Shown piece after piece: positions 41,893-50,001 of a DNA stretch of 64,000 nt (the first letter of the stretch is position 1; each line of letters begins with the position of its first letter). The translations under genes were made by a program, and so were the position numbers. This stretch comes from Reyranella soli (lineage in GTDB: Bacteria > Pseudomonadota > Alphaproteobacteria > Reyranellales > Reyranellaceae). The stretch is from NCBI RefSeq assembly GCF_007992495.1, contig NZ_BKAJ01000038.1, forward strand, positions 62,001-126,000. Direction: 5' to 3'. The notes below the pieces were generated by a model. That model saw nothing but the letters and a program-made list of their open reading frames with translations, was not told the DNA's origin and did not search any database.

Positions 41893-43980
41893 CTACAGCG
41901 TGATCACGATGTTGCCGCCGCCGTCGCGCTCGGCGTGGGCACCCGGCGGGACGACGCAGGTCGAATCGTATTCCTCGACGATCAGCGGGCCGTCGCGGCC
42001 ACCGGCGAGGTCGGCGCGGCTCAGCACGGGCGTTTCCAGCCAGCCATGGGAGTCGCCGAAATAGGCCTGACGCGAGGTCTGCGTGGCGCTTTCGCGGCGG
42101 CTCGACACGACGCTTTGCGGCACGCCGCTGCCCTCGCGCAGGCCCGACCCGACCAGCTGGATCGAGACCAGTTCGACCGGCTCGTCCGGCCCGGCGCGAT
42201 GGCCGTAGGTCCGTTCATGCTCTTCGGCGAAGGCCTGTTCGAGGTGCGTGGCCATGCGCGCATCGATGGCACCGTCGGGCACCGGCGCCGTGAGCTCGTA
42301 GCTCTGGCCCTTGTAGTGCAGGGCCGCCGATCGCCTGAGACGCGCGCGCTCGCCGGTAAAACCCTCGGCGGCAAGCTGGTCGCTCGCCTGCCTGGCCAGC
42401 GCGTCCCAGGCGGCGGCGATTTCGCCCATGTCTGCCTGGCGCAGCAGCCGCCGGAAGGTGCGGGCGTAGTGGTGCTCGACATCGGCATAGAGCAGGCCGA
42501 ACGACGAGAAGAGCCCGGCCGACGGCGGTACGACCACGCGGTTGATGCCCAACGACGCCGCCATGCCGGCGGCGAACAACGGCCCGTTGCCGCCGAAGGC
42601 GAACAGCGCGAAGTCGCGCGGGTCGCGGCCGCGCTCGGTCGACACCGCCTTGATGGCACGGATCATGTTGGAGGCCACGATCAGATGGGCGCCGTAGGCC
42701 GCACGCTCGATCGGCATGCCGAGCGGCTTGGCGATCTTTTCGGCAAACGCCGAACGCGCCTTCTCCGCGTTGAGCTTGAGCGCGCCGCCGACGAGATGCG
42801 CCGGGTTGATGTAGCCCAGCAGCACGTTGGCGTCGGTGATGGTGGGCTCTGTCCCGCCCTGGTCGTAGCAGACCGGGCCGGGCGAGGCGCCGGCGCTCTC
42901 AGGCCCGGCCTGCAGGGCGCCGCCGCCATCGATCCACACGTGCGAGCCGCCGCCGGCGCCGACCTCGGCGAGGTCGATGGCCGGCACCTTGAGCGTATAG
43001 CCGGCGCCCGTAAGCAGCCGCGAGCCGATCATGATGCCTGCACCCACGGCATATTCCTGGGCGCGCGCGACCTCGCCATGCTCGACCATCGAGGCCTTGG
43101 CGGTCGTGCCGCCCATGTCGAAGGTGATGATCTTGTCGAGATCCTTGGTGCGCGCCAGCGCCTGGGCCCCGACCACGCCGCCGGCCGGGCCGGATTCGAT
43201 GATGTTCATCGGCCGCTCGGCCGCCGCGCCGTCGGTCGTCAGGCCGCCGTTCGACTGCATCAGCAGCAGGCGCGCTGGGATGCCGCCGGCGTCGAGCCCC
43301 TTGCGCAGTGCCCGCAGGTAGGTGGCGACGATCGGCATGACATAGGCATTGATCACCGTCGTCGAGGTGCGTTCGTATTCCTTGATCTCCGGTAGCACCT
43401 CGAACGACAGACTTTTAGGCAGGTGGGGGGCCTTGCGATCAATCACCGCCTTCAGCATCGCCTCGTGGACGGGATTGGCGAAGGAGTTCAGCAGGCAGAC
43501 GGCAATGGCCTCGACCTTCTCGGCCAGCAGGGCGTCGACGGCCCGCTCGGCATCGGCTGGATCGAGGGCACGCTCGACATGGCCGCGATGGTCGATGCGC
43601 TCGTCGACCACCTTGCGCAGGTAGCGCTCGACCAGCGGCTCGGGCTTGGTCCAGCCGATGTCGTAGAGCTTGGGCATGCGCAGCGTGCGGATCTCCAGCA
43701 CGTCGCGGAAGCCCTTGGTGGTGATAAGCCCGACGCGCGCGCCCTTGTGCTCGAGGATGGCGTTGGAGGCGACGGTAGTGCCGTGGCGGATCTCGTCGAT
43801 GGCCGCACCGGAAAGGCCGGTCTCGCCAAAAACCTCGCTCAGCCCGTCGACGATCGCCTGGGCGTAATTGCCGACGCTGGATGAGATCTTCTTGGTATGG
43901 ACGGTGCCGTCCGATCCAAGCAGCACGATGTCCGTGAAGGTGCCGCCGATATCGACACCGGCGCGATAGGTGACAGCCAT
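41893..43980 (-). CDS. hyuA: Hydantoinase/oxoprolinase subunit A (HyuA-like), second copy
   Basis: This 695-residue protein has GVDIGGTFTDIVLL at residues 8-21 and FDMGGTTAKASMV near 285, the two phosphate loops of the ATP-using HyuA fold. It is divergent in detail from the copy at 556-2628, so the two cassettes probably handle different substrates. It starts 3 nt after the hyuB stop and is the last gene of the Bug-HyuB-HyuA operon. Confidence 0.92.
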   Translation of the reverse strand: MAVTYRAGVDIGGTFTDIVLLGSDGTVHTKKISSSVGNYAQAIVDGLSEVFGETGLSGAAIDEIRHGTTVASNAILEHKGARVGLITTKGFRDVLEIRTLRMPKLYDIGWTKPEPLVERYLRKVVDERIDHRGHVERALDPADAERAVDALLAEKVEAIAVCLLNSFANPVHEAMLKAVIDRKAPHLPKSLSFEVLPEIKEYERTSTTVINAYVMPIVATYLRALRKGLDAGGIPARLLLMQSNGGLTTDGAAAERPMNIIESGPAGGVVGAQALARTKDLDKIITFDMGGTTAKASMVEHGEVARAQEYAVGAGIMIGSRLLTGAGYTLKVPAIDLAEVGAGGGSHVWIDGGGALQAGPESAGASPGPVCYDQGGTEPTITDANVLLGYINPAHLVGGALKLNAEKARSAFAEKIAKPLGMPIERAAYGAHLIVASNMIRAIKAVSTERGRDPRDFALFAFGGNGPLFAAGMAASLGINRVVVPPSAGLFSSFGLLYADVEHHYARTFRRLLRQADMGEIAAAWDALARQASDQLAAEGFTGERARLRRSAALHYKGQSYELTAPVPDGAIDARMATHLEQAFAEEHERTYGHRAGPDEPVELVSIQLVGSGLREGSGVPQSVVSSRRESATQTSRQAYFGDSHGWLETPVLSRADLAGGRDGPLIVEEYDSTCVVPPGAHAERDGGGNIVITL

Positions 43981-43983
43981 GGG

Positions 43984-45780
43984 TTACTCGGCAGCGCGAC
44001 TCAGCAGTTCGGGCTCGTGCCACTGTACCTTGGGCGTCTCGGTCCAGCCGCGTGCCCGACGGATTTCGTCGCGTCGCCGCGCCGTTGCCGCCGCATCGAC
44101 CGTCCAGTTCGTGGTGTCGACGACCACGCCGTAGTCAGCCAGAGCCTTCTCGGCTGACAGAAGCTCATTGCGCACGTCGCGCAGCACGGCGGCTGGGTCT
44201 CGCTCCAGCGGATCACCCCAGCCGCCGGCACCCGCCAGCACGTGGCGGAACACGTCGCCTTTCTTGATAGTCATCGTGAGCTTGGACGGCAACAGGCGGT
44301 TCTCGCCGTCGGGATTCATGAAATTCTCCGACGGCGCGCCCGGGCTGCCGCCATAGAGGCCGAAGGGGCGATGGTCGCGCCGGTCCGAGCGGACCTGCAG
44401 CATGCCTTCATTCTCGAGGAACCTGTAGTCACGCCGGAACGGCACGCCGCCGCGATACTTGCCGGCGCCGGCGCGGTCGGCGACGAACTCGTAGGCCAGG
44501 AGCTGCATGGGCTGCTCGGCCTCGGTGACCTCGATCGAGTGCGAGGCCATGTTGGCGAACATGTGCGAGTTGCCGTCGAGCCCATCGGCCCAGGGGCGCG
44601 CGCCCCAGGCGCCGCAGGTGAAATCGACATAGACGAACGGCTTGCGCTCGGCGTCGTAGCCACCGATCGAGATGCCGGTGTTGCCGCCGTCACCCGCCGC
44701 CTTGACCTTGTCGGGCAGCATCATGGCGAGTGCTCCGAACATGCAGTCGACCATGCGGAAGCCGGTCAGGCCGCGCGCCGCGCACGCCGCCGGCAGCACG
44801 CCGTTGCCCACGGTGCCCGGCGGGCAGATCACCTCGATGGCGCGGAAGACGCCCTCGTTGTTGGGAATGCCGGGCGGCAGGACGGAGCGCACGCCGGTGT
44901 AGGAGGCGGCCTTGGTGAAGGAGAGCGTGTTGTTGATGGCTCCCTTGACCTGCGGATTGGTTCCCGTCCAGTCGACCACCATGTGGCCGCCCGTCTTGCG
45001 GACGGTGACGAAGAGGCGGATCGGCTTGCCGTAATCGACGCCGTCGTCATCGATCCAGTCCTCGAAGCTCCATTCGCCGTCGGGCAGCTTCTCCAGCGCC
45101 GCCCGCGTCAGCCGCTCGGCGTAGTCGATGACCTCCTTGAGATAGAACTTGGTCTTGTCCGGTCCATAGCGCGCGACGATCTCGGCGAATTGTGTTTCGC
45201 CGATATGGCAGGCGGCAAGCTGGGCGCGCAGGTCGCCGAACAGCTGGACCGGCAGGCGGACGTTCTTCTCGATGAACGTCATGATCGTCTTGTTGAGCTT
45301 GCCCGCCTCGTAGAGCTTCATCGGCGCGATGCGCAGGCCCTCGGCGTAGATCTCGGTCGAGTCCGACGCGTTCGAGCCGGCGACGCGGCCGCCGACGTCG
45401 ATGTGATGGCAGACGGTGCAGGCGAAGGCCAGCCGCTCACCCTCATGATAGAGCGGCTTGAAGACGAAGATGTCGGGCAGATGCATGCCGCCGTCGAACG
45501 GGTCGTTCATGATGAAGACGTCGCCCGGCGCCATGTCGTCCTTGAAGTGGCGCATGATGGCGTCCATGGCTGTCGGCACCGAGCCGAGATGGCCGGGCAG
45601 GGTCAGGCCCTGCGCCGCGAGCTTGCCGTTGGCGTCGGCGAAGCCCGTCGAATAGTCCATGTTGTCCTTGAGCACGCCGGAGTAGGTGGTGCGGAACACC
45701 GTCAGCGCCATCTCGTCCGCGATCGAGAAGATCGCGTTCTTGAACAGCTCCAGCTCGATCGGATCGGAACTCAATGCCAC
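43984..45780 (-). CDS. hyuB: Hydantoinase/oxoprolinase subunit B (HyuB-like), second copy
   Basis: This 598-residue protein has NAIFSIADEMALTVFRTTYS at the N-terminus, VFIMNDPFDGGMHLPDIFVF near residue 95 and CHHIDVGGRVAGSN near 125. The MNDPFDGGMHLPD form is nearer acetone carboxylase/hydantoinase B proteins with this motif than the TNDIWLGTGHLPD form of the first copy. It is longer than the first copy by 53 residues. It lies 45 nt downstream of the Bug receptor. Confidence 0.92.
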   Translation of the reverse strand: MALSSDPIELELFKNAIFSIADEMALTVFRTTYSGVLKDNMDYSTGFADANGKLAAQGLTLPGHLGSVPTAMDAIMRHFKDDMAPGDVFIMNDPFDGGMHLPDIFVFKPLYHEGERLAFACTVCHHIDVGGRVAGSNASDSTEIYAEGLRIAPMKLYEAGKLNKTIMTFIEKNVRLPVQLFGDLRAQLAACHIGETQFAEIVARYGPDKTKFYLKEVIDYAERLTRAALEKLPDGEWSFEDWIDDDGVDYGKPIRLFVTVRKTGGHMVVDWTGTNPQVKGAINNTLSFTKAASYTGVRSVLPPGIPNNEGVFRAIEVICPPGTVGNGVLPAACAARGLTGFRMVDCMFGALAMMLPDKVKAAGDGGNTGISIGGYDAERKPFVYVDFTCGAWGARPWADGLDGNSHMFANMASHSIEVTEAEQPMQLLAYEFVADRAGAGKYRGGVPFRRDYRFLENEGMLQVRSDRRDHRPFGLYGGSPGAPSENFMNPDGENRLLPSKLTMTIKKGDVFRHVLAGAGGWGDPLERDPAAVLRDVRNELLSAEKALADYGVVVDTTNWTVDAAATARRRDEIRRARGWTETPKVQWHEPELLSRAAE

Positions 45781-45825
45781 TGATCCACTCCCTTCTGCCT
45801 AAAGCGACGCAATAGTCGTGCCGTG

Positions 45826-46794
45826 TCATTCCGGCGCGCGGATATTGGCACGTCGTATGACCTCGCCCCAGCGCACCGCTTCCGACTTGATCAGCGCGTC
45901 GAGCTCCTCCGGCGAACTCGGCGTCACCGACAGGCTGAGCTCGGCGAAGCGCTGCTGCAGGTCGGGTACGGCCAGGGCCTTGCGCACGTCGACATTCAGC
46001 CGCTGCACGATTTCGCGTGGCGTCCCGGCAGGCGCGGTGAGGCCGAACCAGGTTTCTACGTCGGCGCCCTTGATGCCCGCCTCGGCGAGCGTCGGCACAT
46101 CGGGCAGACCCGGCGCGCGCTTGGGTGACGTCACGGCAAGCGCCCGGAGCGTGCCGGCCTTCACCTGACCGGTCACTACCGAGACATTGGCGAACAGCAG
46201 CGGCAACTGGCCCGCCAGCACATCGGCGATCGCCGGCGCCTCGCCGCGATAGGCGACGTGGGTCATGCGGATGTCGGTCGTGAACAGGAAGAGCTCTGCG
46301 GCCATGTGCGGCGTCGTCCCCACGCCGCCCGAGCCGAAGTTGATGGCGCCCGGCTTGGCCTTGGCCATCTCGATCAGCTCGCCCACGGACTTTGCGGCGA
46401 ACGATGGATTGACGACCAGCACCAGCGGCGAGGCGCCGAGCAGGGAAATGCCCGCAACGTCGCGCGGTGCATCGAACGCCACCGACTTGTAGAGCTGTGG
46501 CGCCACGGCGTAGGTCGTCTGTGCCGCCACCATCAAGGTGGTGCCGTCGGGCGGTGCCTTTGCGAGGATGTCGGCGGCGATCAGGCCGCTGGCGCCGGTC
46601 TTGTTGTCGACCAGGACCTGGCCTGACGAGCCTTCGGCCATCTTCTGCGCTACCAGGCGAGCGATCACGTCGTTGCCGCCGCCGGCGGCGAAGCCGACCA
46701 GGACGCGAATCGGCTTGCTCTGGGCGAAGGCGCTGCTGGCAAATCCGAAGGCCGCCGTTCCGCCGAGGAAATATCGACGCGATGTCCTGACCAT
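45826..46794 (-). CDS. Bug/TctC-family periplasmic solute receptor
   Basis: This 322-residue receptor begins at 46794 with a twin-arginine-like signal (RTSRRYFLGGTAAFGFASSA, cleavage after AFAQ). An upstream extension to 46911 is rejected because it precedes the signal and overlaps the regulatory region. Family motifs are FAAGGGNDVIARLVAQKM, VDNKTGASG and VAYRGEAPAIADVLAG. These proteins bind small carboxylates, usually without tight specificity. It heads the cassette and, like the receptor at the window start, has no TctA/TctB neighbour. Confidence 0.9.
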   Translation of the reverse strand: MVRTSRRYFLGGTAAFGFASSAFAQSKPIRVLVGFAAGGGNDVIARLVAQKMAEGSSGQVLVDNKTGASGLIAADILAKAPPDGTTLMVAAQTTYAVAPQLYKSVAFDAPRDVAGISLLGASPLVLVVNPSFAAKSVGELIEMAKAKPGAINFGSGGVGTTPHMAAELFLFTTDIRMTHVAYRGEAPAIADVLAGQLPLLFANVSVVTGQVKAGTLRALAVTSPKRAPGLPDVPTLAEAGIKGADVETWFGLTAPAGTPREIVQRLNVDVRKALAVPDLQQRFAELSLSVTPSSPEELDALIKSEAVRWGEVIRRANIRAPE

Positions 46795-46894
46795 GAAGCC
46801 GCTCCCTCGGGCGTGGAGGGCGCACTGTAGCGTGATTCGCGGCCAATGGGCGGGCTTGACGGGGCGATCCGCTGTCCTATATAGCCAGATTAGA

Positions 46895-46914
46895 ATATAG
46901 CCAAAAGGCAATAT
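46895..46914 (+). promoter_or_regulatory. Candidate operator upstream of the ArsR-type regulator
   Basis: ATATAGCC (46895-46902) and GGCAATAT (46907-46914) form an inverted repeat with a 4-nt spacer and one mismatch, 11 nt before the ArsR start. A further TATATAGCCA half-site lies at 46878-46887. The AT-rich symmetric site in the promoter position is what an autoregulated ArsR dimer would use. Inference. Confidence 0.55.
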
Positions 46915-46925
46915 AAGAGGCGCCG

Positions 46926-47279
46926 ATGCAACAGCTCGATCTTGTCTTCTCGGCGCTCGCCGATCCGACGCGGCGCGCGATCCTGGCGCGGCTGGCGGAA
47001 GGCGAGGCCACGGTGAATGAGCTGGTGGGGCCGTCCGACCTTAGCCAGCCCACCATCTCCAAGCATCTCAAGGTGCTGGAGCGGGCAGGGCTGGTGTCGC
47101 GCGGCCGCGAGGCCCAGTTCCGTCCGGTGCGGCTGAACGCGGCGCCATTGGAAGGGGCGGCGGAGTGGCTGGGCGACTATCGCCGCTTCTGGGAGGAGAG
47201 CCTCGACCGGCTCGACGTCTATGTGAAGGAACTCAAGCGCAAGGAGGGACGACATGTCAGCAAACGCAGGCGCCGGTGA
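46926..47279 (+). CDS. ArsR-family transcriptional regulator
   Basis: This 117-residue winged-helix protein has LDLVFSALADPTRRAILARL, then the recognition helix LSQPTISKHLKVLERAGLVS and the wing RGREAQFRPVRLN. No metal-binding CxC motif is present, so it belongs to the metal-independent ArsR group commonly paired with an AHSA1/SRPBCC gene. It overlaps the SRPBCC gene by 26 nt. It probably represses its own operon through the inverted repeat just upstream. Confidence 0.9.
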   Translation: MQQLDLVFSALADPTRRAILARLAEGEATVNELVGPSDLSQPTISKHLKVLERAGLVSRGREAQFRPVRLNAAPLEGAAEWLGDYRRFWEESLDRLDVYVKELKRKEGRHVSKRRRR

Positions 47280-47742
47280 GGCCGAGGCCGATCGGGAGCT
47301 CATCATCACGCGCAGCTTCGACGCGCCGGCGCGGCTGCTGTTCGAGGCCTGGAGCAAGCCCGAGCACCTGAAGAAGTGGTTCGGGCCGGTCGGCTACCCG
47401 GTGACGATGTGCGAGATGGACTTCCGCAAGGGTGGCCAATGGCGCGCCGCCATGACCGGGCCCAGCGGCACGCAGCAGACTCCGTTCGGCGGCGAGTATC
47501 TCGAGATCGTGCCCAACCGGAAGATCGTCTTTACGAACGGCTTCGAGCTGGCCGGCGCGGAGAAGATGATCATGACCATCACCTTCGACGAGAAGGATGG
47601 CAGGACGCTGCTCACCATCCGCACGCTGTTCGCCTCGATCGCCCAGAAGGCGACCCATGTCGGCGCCGGCATGGCGGAGGGCATCGCCTCTGGCCTCGAC
47701 CAGCTCACCGATGTGGTGGCCGCGCTGAAGGCTGCGGCATAG
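47254..47742 (+). CDS. SRPBCC/AHSA1-domain protein
   Basis: This 162-residue protein starts at 47254 inside the ArsR gene with AAGGAGGG upstream, a near-perfect ribosome-binding site. LIITRSFDAPARLLFEAWSK, then HLKKWFGPVGYP and GGEYLEIVPNRKIVFTNGF are the START/AHSA1 hallmarks. The fold makes a hydrophobic ligand cavity, and the ligand is unknown. Pairing with ArsR suggests it is induced under the same signal the regulator senses. Confidence 0.88.
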   Translation: MSANAGAGEAEADRELIITRSFDAPARLLFEAWSKPEHLKKWFGPVGYPVTMCEMDFRKGGQWRAAMTGPSGTQQTPFGGEYLEIVPNRKIVFTNGFELAGAEKMIMTITFDEKDGRTLLTIRTLFASIAQKATHVGAGMAEGIASGLDQLTDVVAALKAAA

Positions 47743-47756
47743 TGGCAATCCTCTTG

Positions 47757-47793
47757 ATGATCAAATATCTTTGTTATAAAGATAAATGATCAT
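47757..47793 (+). promoter_or_regulatory. Long AT-rich inverted repeat with promoter-like elements
   Basis: ATGATCAAATATCTTT (47757-47772) and AAAGATAAATGATCAT (47778-47793) pair over 16 bases with two mismatches around a 5-nt spacer. A TTGATG (47754-47759) and TAAAGA (47777-47782), 17 nt apart, lie inside it, so regulator binding would cover the promoter of the small membrane protein gene starting at 47811. Confidence 0.55.
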
Positions 47794-47810
47794 CGAGAGG
47801 AACCCCGTCC

Positions 47811-48257
47811 ATGCTGATCATCGTGGCGGTCGCCGCCGCGCTGGCCTGTGCCAGCGTCGGCGGCGGCCTTTATGAGTTCTCCGTCGTCGATCCGTTCTGG
47901 CCCAAGCGCCCCGACCTGGTGCAGCCATCGCAGGGTGGCATCTCGCGCAAACGCTTCTGGATCGCCATCCACGTCGCCTTCGAGGTCGTGCTGATCGCAG
48001 CCCTGGTCTCAGCCTGGTCGCGGCCGGCCGTGCGCACCTGCCTCCTGGTCGCATTGGCGAGCCACGGCGTCATGCGCGTGTGGTCGGCCTTCGACTTCAT
48101 TCCCAAGGCGCTCGCCTTCGAGAAGGCCGCCCCCGGCACGGTGAGCGAGGCGGCGGCCCGGCGCTGGACGGCGCGCAGCCGGCTGCGCCTGCCGCTGGAT
48201 CTCGTGACGAGTGGCAGCCTGTTGTGGGCCTTGGTCCTGGCAGCGCGAACGGTCTAA
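47811..48257 (+). CDS. Small inner-membrane protein, unknown family
   Basis: This 148-residue protein has four hydrophobic stretches: residues 2-20, about 48-68, 72-90 and a C-terminal one (LVTSGSLLWALVLAA). Between the first two lies a conserved-looking VVDPFWPKRPDLVQP loop. GAGAGG precedes the start. I do not recognise a functional family. The strong AT-rich inverted repeat upstream suggests dedicated regulation separate from the ArsR operon. Confidence 0.7.
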   Translation: MLIIVAVAAALACASVGGGLYEFSVVDPFWPKRPDLVQPSQGGISRKRFWIAIHVAFEVVLIAALVSAWSRPAVRTCLLVALASHGVMRVWSAFDFIPKALAFEKAAPGTVSEAAARRWTARSRLRLPLDLVTSGSLLWALVLAARTV

Positions 48258-48356
48258 TTTGGCCGAAGTTTTCTCATCAATTGATAGATAAAACGAACGA
48301 GGAACGCGGACGGGAACGCCTTATGCTGTTCCCGAAGATCAATTTGGAGGGACGTC

Positions 48357-49613
48357 ATGAGCCTTCTCAAGGACGCCGAGATCAACGTTGCGCCTTACGT
48401 GCCGACGCTTCAGCTCACGGAAGGGCAAGCGCCGCCCGTCGCCGCGAACGGCGGCCTGTCCTACATGTCGTTCGACCGCGACGGCGATGCGGGTACCACC
48501 AAGGCAATCGAGGATGCGCTTGCCGAGATCGCCGGCGGCGAGGGCCAGCGCGTAATCGACATGATCGACAAGGCGCCCTCCGGTCCGATCAAGACCAAGT
48601 GGGGGCTCGCCTTCCACGACTACGACGAGTGCATGAGGTACATCCGCGAGTCGAACAGCCTCAAGGCGCCGGAAGGCGGCGTGGTGCTGCCGCTGGCCTA
48701 TACCGTCCACGAGCGGCCATCATATTCCATCGTTCCGTCCAACGTCATCTGGCACGACCCGGCACGCGCCGAACTCGCGGCGAAGCTGCGCAAGAACGAG
48801 GAGGACAATCGCCGGCGGAACCTCTATTTCCCGCATGTGCTGCGCGATGCGCGGCGTATCGGCGAGTACTACCCGGGCCTCTCGCCCAACAGCCCCGAAT
48901 GCATGGACAAGCTCGGCGTCTCGCTGGCGCATCTCGAGTCCAAGTGCACGAACTTCTATGATTCGGCCGAGGTGGAGCGAGTGTTCTACCCCGAGATCGA
49001 GAAGCTGCTGCTGGATTTCTTCCCCGGCGCCACCGATGCGCTGGTCTACAACCATGACGTCTTCGACAAGGACTACACGGGCGACCGTACCGAAGACCAG
49101 GACAACAAGAACCCGGGCGTGAATGCCCGCTACGTCAACCTCGTGCACAACGACCTGAATGACAATTCGGGCCGCGTGCGCTGCCGCGAGCTGCTGACGA
49201 AGAACCTGCGCAACTTCGGGCGCCCGCAGAACTACACCGAGGCGGAGGCTGATGCGAAGATGTCGCGGCGGTTCATGTCGCTCAATCTCGCTAAGCCGAT
49301 GGAGACGGTCGAGCAGTTCCCGTTCGTGCTCTGCGCCTGGCCGTCCTTCGCCGACCAGCCCTACATCAACAACTACCGGATCTACGACGACCGCGTCGGC
49401 GAGACGACCCGCTTCACCTACCGGCCTAACCACGAGTGGTACTGGTTCCCCCGGCAGACCTCGACCGAGGTCTCGATGCTGAAGTGCTACGATTCCGTCA
49501 CCGACGGCTCGGTCTCGCGCTGGTCCTTCCATACCGCCTGCATCGATCCGACCGCGCCGGCCAATGCCCGTTGCCGCAAGAACGTGGTGGTTCGGTCCTA
49601 CGTCTTCTTCTAG
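48357..49613 (+). CDS. CmcJ/NvfI-family oxidoreductase
   Basis: This 418-residue protein carries the pattern of the CmcJ/NvfI (GA4-desaturase-like) family. VNLVHNDLNDNSG has H264 and D266 as probable iron ligands, followed by CAWPSFADQPYINNYRIYDD, EWYWFPRQTSTEVSMLKCYD, and a terminal SFHTACIDP and RKNVVVRSYVFF with a further histidine and arginine. Family members act as Fe/2-oxoglutarate-type or related oxygenases in secondary metabolism. GGAGG lies upstream of ATG 48357. The N-terminal ~100 residues are longer than in many relatives. The substrate is unknown. Confidence 0.75.
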   Translation: MSLLKDAEINVAPYVPTLQLTEGQAPPVAANGGLSYMSFDRDGDAGTTKAIEDALAEIAGGEGQRVIDMIDKAPSGPIKTKWGLAFHDYDECMRYIRESNSLKAPEGGVVLPLAYTVHERPSYSIVPSNVIWHDPARAELAAKLRKNEEDNRRRNLYFPHVLRDARRIGEYYPGLSPNSPECMDKLGVSLAHLESKCTNFYDSAEVERVFYPEIEKLLLDFFPGATDALVYNHDVFDKDYTGDRTEDQDNKNPGVNARYVNLVHNDLNDNSGRVRCRELLTKNLRNFGRPQNYTEAEADAKMSRRFMSLNLAKPMETVEQFPFVLCAWPSFADQPYINNYRIYDDRVGETTRFTYRPNHEWYWFPRQTSTEVSMLKCYDSVTDGSVSRWSFHTACIDPTAPANARCRKNVVVRSYVFF

Positions 49614-49625
49614 GAGAACAGGGGC

Positions 49626-49649
49626 GGGACCGGGCGTTGGCCCGGTCCC
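49626..49649 (+). terminator. GC-rich hairpin after the CmcJ-like gene
   Basis: A perfect 10-bp stem, GGGACCGGGC with GCCCGGTCCC, encloses a GTTG loop 12 nt after the stop codon. No T-run follows, so termination would need Rho, or the hairpin may stabilise the mRNA end. Confidence 0.5.
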
Positions 49650-49708
49650 GGCCCACAACCGGCCCCCAAGCCATTATGATCATTGACGAATTTTAGGCAG
49701 GTCCTGGG

Positions 49709-49737
49709 TTGACGCGGCGCTTCCAGGTCCTTATTTT
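49709..49737 (+). promoter_or_regulatory. Candidate sigma-70 promoter of rpmJ
   Basis: TTGACG (49709-49714), a 17-nt spacer and TATTTT (49732-49737) lie about 55 nt before the rpmJ start. Spacing and the -35 element are good, and the -10 is moderate. Confidence 0.5.
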
Positions 49738-49756
49738 CCGCGCTCTTTCGGAATTC

Positions 49757-49779
49757 CCCCGGCGCCGGCCGGGGCTTTT
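49757..49779 (+). promoter_or_regulatory. Leader hairpin with short U-run, possible attenuator of rpmJ
   Basis: CCCCGGC (49757-49763) pairs with GCCGGGG (49768-49774) around GCCG, followed directly by CTTTTG. In the 5' leader between promoter and start it resembles an intrinsic terminator and could attenuate rpmJ transcription. Only the fold is seen; function is inferred. Confidence 0.4.
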
Positions 49780-49792
49780 GTTGAGAAGAACC

Positions 49793-49918
49793 ATGAAGAT
49801 CCGCCATTCCCTCAAGTCTGTGAAGCTGCGCCACAAGGACAGCCGCATCGTCCGCCGCAAGGGCCGCGTCTACGTCATCAACAAGACCAACCCGCGCTTC
49901 AAGGCCCGCCAGGGCTGA
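49793..49918 (+). CDS. rpmJ: 50S ribosomal protein bL36, zinc-independent type
   Basis: This 41-residue basic protein, [18 protein letters not shown], ends in [14 protein letters not shown]. It has no cysteines, so it is the C-minus (YkgO-like) form that does not bind zinc, as is usual in alphaproteobacteria. GAGAAG lies 6 nt upstream of ATG 49793; an in-frame upstream extension to 49709 is not used. A strong bidirectional terminator follows 22 nt after the stop. Confidence 0.95.
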   Translation: MKIRHSLKSVKLRHKDSRIVRRKGRVYVINKTNPRFKARQG

Positions 49919-49940
49919 AGCCCGGCCGTCTTTCGCGTGC

Positions 49941-49975
49941 AAAGCGGCGGAAGCCCCCTGGCTTCCGCCGCTTTT
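49941..49975. terminator. Bidirectional intrinsic terminator
   Basis: AAAGCGGCGGAAGCC and GGCTTCCGCCGCTTT form a perfect 15-bp stem with a CCCCT-type loop. A T-run lies at the right end and an A-run at the left, so it can terminate rpmJ on the plus strand and the CitE-like gene (stop at 50002) on the minus strand. Confidence 0.85.
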
Positions 49976-50001
49976 GCGTTCGGCACGGTGGTTGTCCGGC
50001 C

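Noticed and set aside
40822-43395. 857-residue plus-strand frame
   Set aside because: It runs out of phase through dctM and antisense to hyuA; its protein is Arg/His/Ala-rich low complexity without any domain.
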